Assembly (NCBI GenBank): GCA_026686845.1
Contig: JAIVEN010000016.1
Span: forward strand, 6,217,501-6,281,500
Direction: 5' to 3'
Source of the DNA: Adenanthera pavonina
Lineage: Eukaryota > Streptophyta > Magnoliopsida > Fabales > Fabaceae
Length of the DNA: 64,000 bases
Positions 24,424 to 36,713 of this stretch are shown piece by piece. The translations under genes and the position numbers were made by a program. Numbering within the stretch: position 1 is the first letter of the stretch; each line of letters starts with the position of its first letter. The notes beneath the pieces were generated by a model. It did no database searches. It was not told the DNA's origin and saw only the letters and a program-made list of their open reading frames with translations.

Positions 24424-27260
24424 TCTTGAGAACTGTTACTCATAATGAAATAAGTAACATTTTTTAACTGTTATATTATATTATAATTTTAGAGGTAACA
24501 ATCAATAATTGTTACCTATAAAATCACTTTTATAGAGACATTGAATAAATGTTCCCTTTAAGATAAAAAGCAAAAATAATGTTCCCTTAAAACTACTCTG
24601 AATACAACATTCAGCAATATTTAGTAAATGTTTCTATAATTTTGTTATATATATATATATAATTGATTTGGCACTAATTTTTTTTATTTGAAAGAGAATT
24701 GGTGCTAGTAAAATTTTTTTTGGTGGTAATATTAATTTATTATTAGTTTTATCAAGTTATTAATTATTAAATTATTATCAAACAAATTAGTAATTAGGAA
24801 GAAAAAAAGAAACAAAGAGAGAAAGAAATGCAAGCTGCAGATAGATCTCCAATTCCATCATTCTCCTCTCTTCCTCTTGCCACTGAAATTGGTCATTCTC
24901 CACTTTGTCGGCTACCCAGTCTCCACTAAAATTCCATCAGCCTCATTGAAGACCGCCGTTGAAGAAGGACATCCTGCAATCTTCTCGCTACAAATTGTCG
25001 TCTTCTCGTTGCCATTGTATGAAGGATGCCGTTTGAAGGAGTCCTAGCCACCTTCGACTTCCCATCTTCTTGTTACCATTTGAAGACTGTCTTGCCATCC
25101 CTGAGCTAGGGGTGAACATTCAACCCAAAAACTCGGTGGCTCAACCCAAGGAGAAAATTGCCCAACCCAAAGATAGACAACTCTACCAAAATCATCTCGG
25201 GCTCTTTGACCCAACGTTCATCCCATGGGTAAGGTCGGGTATTAGGCTACATGTATGAACATATTTGCCCAGCCCTACCCCGAGTTTTTTTTTTTTAAAT
25301 AAATAGACAACCTTTATTGCACTATGACTTTGTTTAGTTCTAAGGGCTGAAATTGAAAAAAGACCGAAGCTCTCCTCCTCCATTCTCGAGCACTCTCTTC
25401 AATTTTCACCAAGTCAAACTAGAGTTTAGCAACCGCCATCTCCCTTTCGCTCGCCCCCTAAGGGCAAACCCATTCATTTTAGTGTAGGGGCAATTGCCCC
25501 CACAAACTTTTTACCCCTCAGTACTCTTTTATATATTATACAATGTATCAATTACCTTTTACAAATAAATATGTATTGATTGCCCCTACTAATTGATAAT
25601 ATTATCTTTCATATAACCCTTTAGTATCACCATTTTTTTTTCCTAGTACTATGTGTGTATTAATTGCCTTCAATATTTATTAACGTTACTTCTAATACCA
25701 CCTAATTTTTTATAATCTCGAATTGCTACATATATACTATACACAACATATATCCTTTTTGGTCTTATAATTAATCATAACTCTATTCTACTAACCAAAT
25801 AAATTCATTTCCTATCTTCAAAAGTTCATCTTTTGCTTCCTTTTTATTAGACATTGACTTTATTTTATTTTATCTTAATTTTCATTTTCTTACTATCCTA
25901 TTTGCATTTCTTTTTTATTACATTCTTATTCTACCCCTCAAGTTTTAATATTCCATCATCTCTCTCTTTCACTCTTTTAGCCAAACTCTTATTTTATCAT
26001 TAACATGTTTTTCCCTTATTTACTTTTATTTTTATTTTTCTTTAGTTATTCTACTCTTATTTTTAGATAACACAATTGTTAAAACTTCACATCTTTGAAA
26101 TTTATAATAAAGTTATAATTCTTTTTCTTCTAAATTATACTACTTTAATAGTATTTAATATTTAATTTTGTTTTTTAGAAGAAACATGACATTATATGAA
26201 CATGAAATTAATTATGTAGTTATATTAATTTTATTTATAATACTGGTTAACAAAAGTACTTATGATGTATATTTATATATTTTTTTAACATGAACCAATT
26301 TTTTAGAATGGTATATTAAGCTCTAAGGTTGAAAGCTTTTTCGGCATTCCCTTACGGCTTGGGCAGTTGGAAGCAATCACGCGTCTGGAGCTTCGTCAGT
26401 CGGTCTTCTCTTAGCTCGTCTTCTGTGAGTCTCAGTGAAACGTTTGCGTTGGTGTATGCTTGTGCTCTGCGTTCCTTCCTCGTCGTTCCTGTCAGTTCTT
26501 CGATTGTCCAAGCGTGCTCGTGCTCTGCGTTCTTCCCTTCTATTGGTTGATGCTTATGAAGGCTATATCAGCTAAACGAAGAATGCAAATTCTTGCTCTG
26601 CTCATTTACTCGACCATGTTAATGTAATGACGAAAAAACGTCGACCTGTAGTCCCAGACATGCATGTCCATATACGTCGAAACACAAGTTGAAAGGAGCA
26701 ACTTCACATTGATCATTGAGATCACACACCACGTTAATGATCATTAACTTAATTTTCTTAAGCAGCTGAACACACACACACATAAAGTAGTTTTTGCTTT
26801 TGAATATATGAGAGGTATAGGTGTGGAGAAAACGATGCTAAGCAAAAACAAGAAGAAGAAGGAACCAAGGGAAAGGACGAAAACAGAACAAAATGATGAA
26901 GAGAAAGGGAAGAGGCAACATTTCATGAACCTGATGCAAATTTGAAAGTGAGACAAGTCGTAAGTTTGTTTAAGAAAAAGGCTGAATCCATCAGAAAAAG
27001 CAGGTAAAAGCAATCTGAGCTCACGTGTCAAAACAGAAGGACGGGTTAATTTTAACATCGGGGCTTCTGTCCTCGGACCACGATTTTCGAACTAGCATAT
27101 GATCCTGATTCTTCTGCTTTATTCTTGAAATACCCCCACCACCACCAACATATCATATTGACAAGTTCCACTTTTCCAGCTATGCTTTCCACTACTTTTA
27201 AGTTATGTCATCTTCATAACTTTTTGGTGTAATTTTTAACTTCAGAAATAGAGCTTTTAA
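24424..27260. other. Spacer right of the LTR element, no supported gene
   Basis: 24424-24515 continues the GTTAC/GTAAC-rich sequence seen left of the insertion. 24830-25260 is a moderately GC-rich patch (T/C-rich, then a block with repeated caacccaa). 25490-26320 is AT-rich. 26330-26570 is another GC-richer patch containing two similar pieces (tgctctgcgttc with flanks). No frame in these patches has a recognisable domain. They may be old transposon parts. Confidence 0.5.
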
Positions 27261-27275
27261 TTATTAACCCATGTT

Positions 27276-27311
27276 GTTCAAACCCTCCTCATGTGTAAAA
27301 AAAAAAAAAAC
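27276..27311 (+). mobile_element. Tiny retroposon fragment with A tail and 14-bp target duplication
   Basis: A 36-bp insert gttcaaaccc...A(14)c is bracketed by perfect direct repeats TATTAACCCATGTT at 27262-27275 and 27312-27325. The GTTCAAACC string resembles a Pol III box B. It looks like a strongly truncated SINE or other A-tailed retroposon. Confidence 0.4.
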
Positions 27312-27839
27312 TATTAACCCATGTTTGGCCTAAAAAAAAAAACTATTGACGCATTGTTATCATGTGTGTATTATACAGTTAACCTTTTTTCATTAATTCA
27401 TTAAATTTTCAATTTCTTTATGTGACATATTTAATTTTTTGTATACACTTAAAGTCAAAAATTTTATATTAATTAGTTGGAATATCAAATTCGACCCACA
27501 TATCATTACATATTCTAAAAGAAGTTCCTCGTATGGTTCCGTAAACTCTTAATATTTCTTATGAGTCCGAAAGACCAAAATTTTTCTATTAACCAATTAA
27601 AATTCTAAATTCAGCAAACATGCCACAGCACTCTCTAAATTTTTCCATTAATTAAAACAAAATCCTCACAGGTATCCCTAATTTTGTCCAAAATATTTGA
27701 TTTATTTAATAAACTTATTGTCTTATTCTCATCTAACAATAAAGTCTCCTTCTCATATATAAGATTTAACATCAACTTAAAGGTCTTTATTCACTGGTTA
27801 AAAATTAAATCACAATCTTATATTATATAAAATGTTATT

Positions 27840-28101
27840 TACTTCCTTCCTAAATATATAAGGTATTTTATCTTAATCCTAAATTTAAGATTATTTTCAA
27901 AATACATGACATCGTTTATTATATATTACAAAAAATGCTCATATTCAATTCATGAGAAAGAGAAAAAGAAATAAATTTAATAAAGATGGTTTTGAAAAGT
28001 CATTATAATTTTTTAAAAAATTAGGATAGTTAATTAATTTTAATTCTAATAATTCAAATAAAAAATGTCTTATAATTTATATAACATGACAGGAGGAAAT
28101 A
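27840..28101. mobile_element. MITE-like inverted-repeat element
   Basis: The left end tacttccttcctaaatata and the reverse complement of the right end (tatttcctcctgtcatgtta) are similar, with TA at the borders and AT-rich noncoding DNA between. This is the Stowaway (Tc1/mariner-type) layout. The repeats are imperfect. Confidence 0.45.
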
Positions 28102-28965
28102 ATTTCTTTAGCAAAATCCTCATTTAATAAAATTTATAATTTATATTAAAAATGATAAAAAAAAAGTAAGATTAACTTAAAAGAAAACAGAGTATCTAAA
28201 ACATTAAAGATTGGATGACATAAAAAAACTCAGATTATTATTCTCTCGACTCTTTAATATAAGAGATAAGTGGAGAAATTTTCATATTTTAAAAGATAAA
28301 AGACATGAAGGGTTTATTTGATGTATTTAATAATTTTTTTAAAAAAATATTTTTAATTAAGATGATATTTTTTCAAAAAATTAGTGATACAACTTATTTA
28401 TATTAATTGTATGATATAAAAATTATTAATATTAAATAAAAATATTTTCAAAAATTATTTTATATTTTAAATAAATTTTTTATTTTTTTAGTATATACTT
28501 CTCCAGTCCTATTTATAAGATGTTATTTTAAAAATTTATTTAGTTTTATTTATAAGGTGTTATCTTATTTTATTATTTGAGTTTTTTTTATCTTTTTTTA
28601 ATGATTTTTTTATTTTATAAATTATTCCAATTTTTAATCAATAAAAATAAAATTAAAAATTTATGCTAACTTTTTATAAATGTAAGAATATAATTATATG
28701 TTTTTAATATTCATATAATAAATAAAAATATTTTATAAATGGACCCATAATTTTATCTGTTGTATATCATGAACAGGAGGAGTCTATTAAAAACAGGTTG
28801 ATAAATTGAGCAATTATTGTTGTCTCACAACTCACAAGACTCCTAGGACAATGTGCACCAAAGGTTAAAGCGTCTTGTCTACTAGATTTTAGTTGGCGTT
28901 ACAATGATTGCAAACGTGGGTCAAGTTTAAAATATTAATAATGATAGAAAAATCTATGGTTAATA

Positions 28966-29232
28966 TACTCATCCGCTCTAGTTTATAGTGTACTTTTAAC
29001 TCTACATATAAATCAAGATAATAATTAATAATTAAAAATATTTTCACATTTTCTTACATTACCCTCATTAAATACATTAGGAATGAAACATTTTAATAAT
29101 AAATAAATATTTGAATCAATTAGTTAGGGACAATCTCAGAAAAAAAAATATATTACATAATTCGTAAAATACAATATATTATGAAATATAAATTTCTCCA
29201 AAAGTAAACTATATAATGGAATGGAAGAAGTA
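28966..29232. mobile_element. Stowaway-like MITE
   Basis: The left end tactcatccgctctagttta matches the reverse complement of the right end (tacttcttccattccattat), followed in both by a tagtttactttt-like block. Length about 267 bp, AT-rich, noncoding. Confidence 0.5.
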
Positions 29233-30088
29233 TTATACACAACATCTAACCAAGAGATAATTACGCGCCATTAAAAATTAGATCGGTCATTGAATCAGAT
29301 GAGACAACAGTTTAAGATTCAATAATTGGATTGGCGTTGAACCAGTTGTAAATAAATTGATTTATTTTAAATAATATAGATAAAAAATATAAAAGATATT
29401 TATTCATCATTATAAAATTAACATTCAATATAGGATGAAAAATAAATTTAATAATATATAGAAAATTAAAAATATTATTAATAAGTTTTACAACATAATA
29501 TTAAAATCTAAATAAATTAATATTTATTTATAGTTATATTTTAAATTCAAAATAATCAATTCATATTCTATTTTTATATTATTTATTAAGTAAATTTATT
29601 ATTATTAATAATTATGTATCATAATATTATTTATAACATACTATAATATAAAAAAAATTTATATAAAAAATACCTAATACTAAAAATAATATTATTTTAT
29701 TTTAAAAATAAAAAATATTTAAAAATTTGTTTTACAAAAAGCCACACCTATTTAAACTAGTTTTGTACTATTCGACTGGCTCTTGGCCAATTCGTTCCGA
29801 TTTTGAGGACCTCTCTGCATCTGTAACGGAGCGATGCTGATTCCCTAATTTGGTCCGATTTTTATTTGATTGGATAACACTCTAAAAATCCATATAATAA
29901 CGACAGTTTTTTTATATCGTTTTAGATACTGCTTGTTGCAAGGGCTAGTCTAGTTACTAGTGATCACAGTCATGTCACGCATGCAAGGGTCAGGGGAAAA
30001 GAATTCGTGTACAGTTTGGAGGAACAAATTAATAATAACGGACCCAACATCATTACCGAGGTAATTAATTTGCAAAGGGCCTTGTAAT

Positions 30089-31244
30089 TTACAAGGCAGC
30101 CCAATCAAGATCAACAATGTAGTCATGGAAAGGCTCTATGAAAAAGGAAGAAAGGTTGGTTTCACTGTCAGCAAACAAAAAGGTGTTCTCAAAATCATTC
30201 TCACCCATAATCACCTCTTGCATGCCCGTGAAATTATCTCTAGTCAAAGGATTATTTGGCATAAACTTTTCAATTTCACCTTTCTCGCTGTCATCTAAAG
30301 CTCGTTTCAAAGGTTTTGATAGAATGGAAGAAGCCATGTCATTTGATTTAGTAGAGAGTAATTTCACAGACTGAGATACTTTAGTCTTTCCCTTCTTATT
30401 AACACCCAACTTTTTGCTCAAATGAGTGTTCCAGTAGTTCTTCACTTGGTTGTCTGTCCTCCCAGGCACCCTCCCCGCTATCAAAGACCACCTTAAAGCC
30501 AACAAAATTAAATAAAACAATTCATCAGTTCAGTCTCACACACACACATATATATATTTATGAAGTTTGAATGAATAATTCATCATAACCTTTTTTTTTT
30601 CTGATATAGTTTTGTCTACTCTTCATCGCTGTGAGTATATTAGGCCAACTATTCATTACTGTAATATGTTATGTTATGTTAGTGCCTATTTGATTTGTCT
30701 TTTTATAAAAATACTTTTAAAATAATCACAGTTTATAAAAATGAAATTTAGATAAAAATAAAAAAATTTACTGAAAAGTTATTTAGATGAGAAAGGAGGA
30801 AATGATAACTAGAAAATATAGTTATATTTTAAAGAATGAAAACCAAAGAAGCACTTATTTGTAGTTGATGGTAAGGAAGGAAAGAGCAGTGGAGACCTAT
30901 TTCCAAGGAGATTGTGGAGGCGAATAATGAGGTCATCTTCTTCTTCTGAAAAATCTCCACGCTTCACATTGGGACTCAGATAGTTCATCCACCTCAGTCT
31001 GCAACTTTTCCCGCATCTCTTCAACCCTACACCCATAGAATACATTACACCGAAGAGAAAAATATCAAGGTGAATGTGTGTATAGTATATACATAAATAC
31101 ATATATATGTATGTGTGAATGTATACCTGTGACTTTAGCGATACGATTCCACTTCCCTACTCCGTGCTGCTTCACGTACTCCATCAAAATTTTGTCTTCC
31201 TGGGAATTCCACAGCCCCTTCTTATATTCATGCCCACCTTCCAT
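30089..31244 (-). CDS. R2R3-MYB transcription factor, WER/GL1-like
   Basis: A nuclear DNA-binding regulator of 216 aa. Exons 31127-31244, 30897-31026 and 30491-30089 join in phase (phases 1 and 2 are the conserved R2R3-MYB intron positions). R2 spans about residues 8-59 (EYKKGLWNSQEDKIL ... RLRWMNYL) and R3 about 60-110 (KRGDFSEEEDDLIIR ... NYWNTHL). Residues 71-90 fit the bHLH-interaction signature DLx2Rx3Lx6Lx3R exactly, so it should pair with TT8/GL3-type bHLH proteins in a MYB-bHLH-WD40 complex. The N terminus, R2/R3 wording and a short acidic C terminus with ENDFENTFLFAD resemble subgroup 15 (WER, GL1, MYB23), which govern epidermal cell fate and trichomes. The anthocyanin-activator KPRPR motif is absent. 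Assignment to subgroup 15 is an inference; a proanthocyanidin or other role is possible. The start ATG is at 31244; the stop TAA at 30089-30091. Confidence 0.94.
30412..30433 (-). promoter_or_regulatory. Candidate miR828 target site in the MYB coding sequence
   Basis: The plus strand here (complement of the mRNA) equals plant miR828 as I recall it except at three positions, one of which would be a G:U pair. It covers the codons for WNTHLSK in R3, which is where miR828 cuts MYB transcripts in other dicots. One mismatch falls at miRNA position 2 and may weaken targeting. Confidence 0.45.
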
Positions 31245-31519
31245 TGTTATTGCTCAGCTCCAAGGAGATGATCTTGAAAATGGTACTATTGCGGGTATGT
31301 TTCTCAAGGAATTTAGAAATAAAGAGGATTTTGATTGGTCCCGGGTCACCTCGCCTTTCGACGGATCGAAAAGTTACTGGACACGGCGTGTTTTATATAG
31401 AGTTGAGGATGGACATTGCCAAGTTCATGAGCGGTGAAGTCATAATAAATCAGTCTGCTGTACGATATGCATGTGTAAGAAAAAGAAGATCCATTATTGA
31501 GATCTCACCCTGACCTTTA

Positions 31520-34500
31520 GGGGCCACTTTGAAATAGTAATTTCTGTTACGAGACACACCACTCTTTTGTTTTCTTCCTTCCATTAATTTAACCTCACTT
31601 CCTTAAGATTTGCTCCAATTATTGTTCCCTCAAATCAACCTGTTTTTCTCTTTTAACTTTTTACAGAGCAGTTGAAAATTTGAACCAATCTTTCTCTGCT
31701 TTTATCATTTGACAAGCAATTCCTTGCATTCCCTTTTTACTCGGGCTCAACTTTATTTCCTGAATTCAAAGAGGAGTGATACATATACATACACATACAC
31801 ATAAAGATTCTTTACAGAAGGTGACAGTGAAAAAGGAATACGGAAGACAGTTAGGTTGGGGTTTTAATTTGTTGGGATGTGCCTGTTGTGTGGACGGATT
31901 CCTGAATATGAATGACGTCTTTTTTTTTTTTTGACTTTTTTTAAACTAAAGGTAACACCATAAGAGTAACAAAGCCCTCCCAAAAAATGACTGGTTTTTG
32001 AGATGTGAGATTTGCGGAAGAAGATTTGTGTGGATTTCTTTCACTAGCGAGTATTAAGGTCTAGAGTGTAGGATCACGTATGAGGGGGTTTTGAGGACTG
32101 TTCATTCCTATGCAAGGGAGTCATCATCCCTGTACATCCTTTCCCCTTTGTTGTTTTTCAATTTTCATTTAGAGAATCTTAGGGACGTTTGATTCGTGTT
32201 TTTAGAATAATTTTTTTTATTTTTAAAAATAAAAAAATTTGTTTTATAAATCTGTTTTTTATAAAATATTTTAAAAAATAAACAAACAGAAAATTCAAAA
32301 TATCTTTAAGGTATTCTGTATTTTTTATTCTAGAAAATACAATAAAATATGAAAAATATCTATTTCATTAATGATAAAATTATAAATTTTAAATAATTAA
32401 TTTAATATTTACTTTTTATAATTTTAAAAATAATTATTGAAGCAGATTTTTTTATTATTTTATTCTCAAAATTTATTCTAAAAAATAATTTTATAAAATC
32501 ATTTTGAGAAGGTAAAAACTGGAAACACATTCAGCCAAGCCCTATTCCTCCCTACTCTTGTTGAATTTTCTTTGTTTTTTCACCCGCGTTTTGGTACTGG
32601 AGGGGTTAAAAACGCAACTGTTCGAGGCACGTACACCTCACTCTCATCTGTCTTTCGCTGTAGAATATAAATTGTACGCCAAAATTGTGTCATAGATCAC
32701 TAGATCCCATATATCCTAATTATTCTCAAAAGCTTTACATAGGCATTTTAATGACGTCAATACATCTGTACGTTTATGTTTTTTCTAAATTATCAAAACT
32801 CTATGTATATTTCTGCACTGTCCATTTTATTTTCTTAAAGTTTTTGGATTAGACTGTATGTGTAAATTTTGACATTCCTATATGACAAGGGCCTTTTCTG
32901 CTCAAGTTAAAAAGAATCCAATGGAATATCTAATATAAACTATAATTTAATCAAGGTAAATGAATGATTAGCATTTTTGAGATATATTCATTTGAATTTT
33001 ACAACATTTTTAGTGAACTTAATTTTTTTTTTGCGTTAATTGCACAAAATTCCCCTAAACTTTGACTCATGTGAATAATCTTTTATCCATACAATTTGAC
33101 ATGAAATTCTCCTAAACTTATAAATTAGTGCAAATATCCCTTTGTAGCTAAATAATCTATTATTTCACTAGTAAAGCATATTATACTATTAACCATATTT
33201 CTACTTTTTTTCCTGCGCAACTTCCTAATACTTTAGACTATGTGCAAATAATGCTCTTAAAGTTTAAGTAATATTGTGTAGTTAAATGATCTTCCATGTT
33301 ATATTATATTAGTGAAATAACATAGTAATTTAACAATAAAAGAGTTATCAACATTAATTTAAATTTTTTAAATAATTTATTATTAAAATTCAAATCTCAA
33401 AAAAGTTATTTATCAACAGACCAAAGTTAGGAGATTATGTACATCATCATCATCATCATTATTCTCAAATACAAGGTGGGGTTGAAGATAGGTTAATATG
33501 TAGGGAAAATTGCTTTTAAGATCTAAGAAGAAACTTATTTAGAATTAAGGATCTCAATTTTAGAAATTATAAGTAAGGATCAAAATCCCTAACAATAAAA
33601 TTAAAAAAATATATGAAATGATAAAATGGCCTTGATGCCCTTGAGTAGGTTGCTTGGGGTTAGAAATTTCACAGGAACAGTTGAAAATTCTTTGAAATGT
33701 GGTTAGAGATTGTGTAAGATGAGTAGGAAATGAAATGATACTCTATGTAATCATTCTTATTTTACCTAAAGGAGGAAATTGTTGGGGTAAAGTTTGAAAT
33801 TTTGAAAATTGAGTTAAAAATTCTTTGGAACGCAATAGAAAATCATGTAGGATGAGTTGGAAATGAATGGAAATCAAAATTAGTTAGATCTACATAAAGT
33901 TACTAGGAAATTTTTGTCATTTCGTATTTTTATTTTACTATTAGGGATCTTGGTTCTAATTTGCAATTTCTAAATTTGAGGTTCTTTAATTATAAAAAAG
34001 TGTTTTTCTTAAGTACTTAGGAGCAATTTTAGCTAATATGTTGCAGGTTTAAGCCCTCTTGAACCGGGTTAAAAAGCTTGTATTGTTATATGGGCTCAAC
34101 TTTAAAAATTAGAATTTATATATATTGAGTTTGTGAACCCATATTTTTTTAAAAAGATATTTTTTTATGTTTTTTTTAAAAAATTTATATAATTTTCTAA
34201 ATTAATGTAACTAATTATCATTATTATTTACTAAATATCAATATAATATTTAAATTTTACAATTTATACATAATTAATTAATAAAATAATGTGTTTTTTT
34301 ATCAATTTAAACAATAACAAAAAAAGAACACGGGCTAAACGTGCCCAAAAGGTCCGAATTGTATATATGCTCCCAAAATTGAAGCTAAACCTATTCATTT
34401 GTTCAAGTTTTTCGAGTTAACTCATCGGATCTGACCCATTTTATCGGTTCTAGATGTCTCCGGAGGCATTCAAAACTTTATGGGAAGCTAATGAATACAA

Positions 34501-35010
34501 CCAACTGTTGATTAAGCGAAATAGCATAACAACTTGGTTTCGCTAGGCAATTAGTGGGGACACAACACAGATCAAATAGGCAAATACCTGTACTCTCCAT
34601 CATATGAAAATAAAAATATTCTTATAAATTTACTACAAATTTTAGTTTTCTTATTAATTATGTAGTATTATTTAATGTTCCTATCTTTCTTTATTATTTT
34701 TTCTAGTTTTAAATATAGAATCTTTTTACTTACTCTTAAATATAAGATCTTGTCATAATATGATATAATATTTATTATGTATTAAAAAAAATGCTCTTTA
34801 TTCAATTCATGAGAGAAAGAAATTTAAAATGAGTATTTTTGAAAAGACATTATGATTTTTGCAAAATTAGGCTAATTAATTAATTTTAATTTCCATCCTT
34901 AATTCACATGACTCGATTTAAATGGTATTATATCAAGGACTAGAATGAGTATTATTAAAAGGTAAAATTATAAAAAAACAATAATTAATGCTATCTTGAA
35001 ATTATAAAAT
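31520..35010. other. AT-rich spacer, no supported gene
   Basis: Upstream of the MYB gene. I see no coherent coding region. Near 34030-34450 there are blocks such as gggctcaac and cacgggctaaacgtgccc that recur in degraded plant repeats, but I cannot name a family. Confidence 0.5.
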
Positions 35011-35011
35011 A

Positions 35012-35291
35012 ATGCTCCATCTGCTTCTAAATATAAAGCACTTTCAACTCCCGCACACATTTTAAGAAAAAGAGTTGAATCATGCGAATATTTTCTACTA
35101 TGTGCTCTTATTAATTACATTATTTTTTATACTTCTCATATTACTTATTGCTCACATATTAATTATAAACCAATGGTATAAAAGGAAAAAAAACAATTAA
35201 TGTATTAGACAATACTATAAAGTACCTTAGATTTGGGAGCAAATAATACTTCCAAAAAATGCTTTATATTTAGAACATGATGGAGTGATTA
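35012..35291. mobile_element. Stowaway-like MITE
   Basis: The left end ctccatctgcttctaaatat is nearly the reverse complement of the right end (ctccatcatgttctaaatat), continuing aaagca in both. About 280 bp, noncoding and AT-rich. The TA target duplication is probable but lies in AT-rich flanks. Confidence 0.6.
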
Positions 35292-35913
35292 TTTCAAAAT
35301 AAAATTAAATATTGAAAGTGTCAATATTAAGAAAAGAGAAGTCCTTTTAGTGAGGGAGAGTAGGCCTATTCATCCTAACCCGTGGCTCGGTTAATCTAGT
35401 ATATATGTCTTGGTTATTTAGGATCGAGCTAGAAAGAGAAAAAGACAAAATAAAGCCAGGTGAGGTCTCAGGTAAGACATAGGCTTGTCTAGGCCTAATT
35501 GGTATTTTTTTTAAATTTTTCATTTTTTTATAAATATTAAATAATTTTATATAATTTTTTTCTTAATATATCTCATTGTAAAGACATTTTATTATTCCAT
35601 TTTTTATTTTATTTCTTAACTTAATATTATATAAAAAATAAATAATATATAATTGTTGAATATTTAGAATTTTAACAAATATTACATTTATTCCCAATAT
35701 TATTTCTTATAAAAAAATATTTTGGATAAGAATAATTATATTTTTTTAATAAATTAGATTAATTAATTGTGTTTACTTGTTTTTTTAGTTTTCTTTAATT
35801 TTTTATTTTGTATCAAGCTAGATCCAGTCTGGCATTGGCTCGGTCAAGCAGCAGGAGTATCCCAGTGCGGGCAAATTTTCTTGGCGAGCGGGGGTGTCTC
35901 TGGGTAAACACTA

Positions 35914-36215
35914 CTGTTTGGTTCAACTGAAGAGAAGGGATTTTAATAGAGGGGATTGGAGAGATTTTAAAATTTCCTTGTTTAGTGAAATTCGAGGGAA
36001 GAGAATTTGAGAGATTTTAATGAAATCTTGTTTGGTTCAGGAAAGGATCGGAGGAGATTGAGTAATAAAACTCAATCCTCTTCAAAAAATCGTAAATTGA
36101 AGGGGAACAAAAAAGGGATGAGGGAGGGGATTGAGGAGAATTAAATCCCGTCCAAATTTATGAACCAAATAAGAGAACTCTTCCTTCTCCCTAAAAAAAA
36201 ACTCTAACCAAACAG
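35914..36215. mobile_element. Short inverted-repeat element, class II-like
   Basis: Perfect 10-bp terminal inverted repeats CTGTTTGGTT and AACCAAACAG enclose about 280 bp of purine-rich, foldback-prone sequence (gagagattttaat blocks and aaatctcc-type complements). The family and target duplication are not resolved. Confidence 0.45.
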
Positions 36216-36219
36216 GACC

Positions 36220-36678
36220 TAAGCTAAGGTGATAAGTGACAACCCAACCCCACCCAAGTTGGGAACACATGTGAAGAGAGGGTACGTATGTAGGCATCAA
36301 TTATGATGGTAGAGTAGAGAGAGTGGTGAGAAATGAAAAGAGGTAGGGGAAGGGATCAGTACTCGTCTCCTGCAAACACTGAGAGACTGGGACCTCTACA
36401 CTACTCACACACAGAACATCAATTAATCAATCACCCTCCCTGGTTCCAGGAGGCAGAGCCCCCTGCTCCCTCTCTCTCCCTCTCTGCACATGGCCTCCGT
36501 CCACTGTTTTAAGGCCTTGTGTCTGTCTCGTCCTTCCTCTTTTCTTTTCCATCCCACACCAACAGTACCATCTTTACTAATCATATTCATAACTACCATC
36601 ATCCTCCTGAATTTTAAACCAACATCCCCCCCCCCCCCACCAACATATAAGTATTCCTCCTCAAAGTAACAACCTTCA

Positions 36679-36713
<35 letters not shown>

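Noticed and set aside
31078..31513. Plus-strand frames opposite the first MYB exon
   Set aside because: They are antisense to the MYB first exon and leader. The MYB reading has conserved domains and correct splice sites.
36423..36707. Minus-strand frame with a CVCVCV start
   Set aside because: It is created by the (CA)14 microsatellite and the C run and has no coding character.
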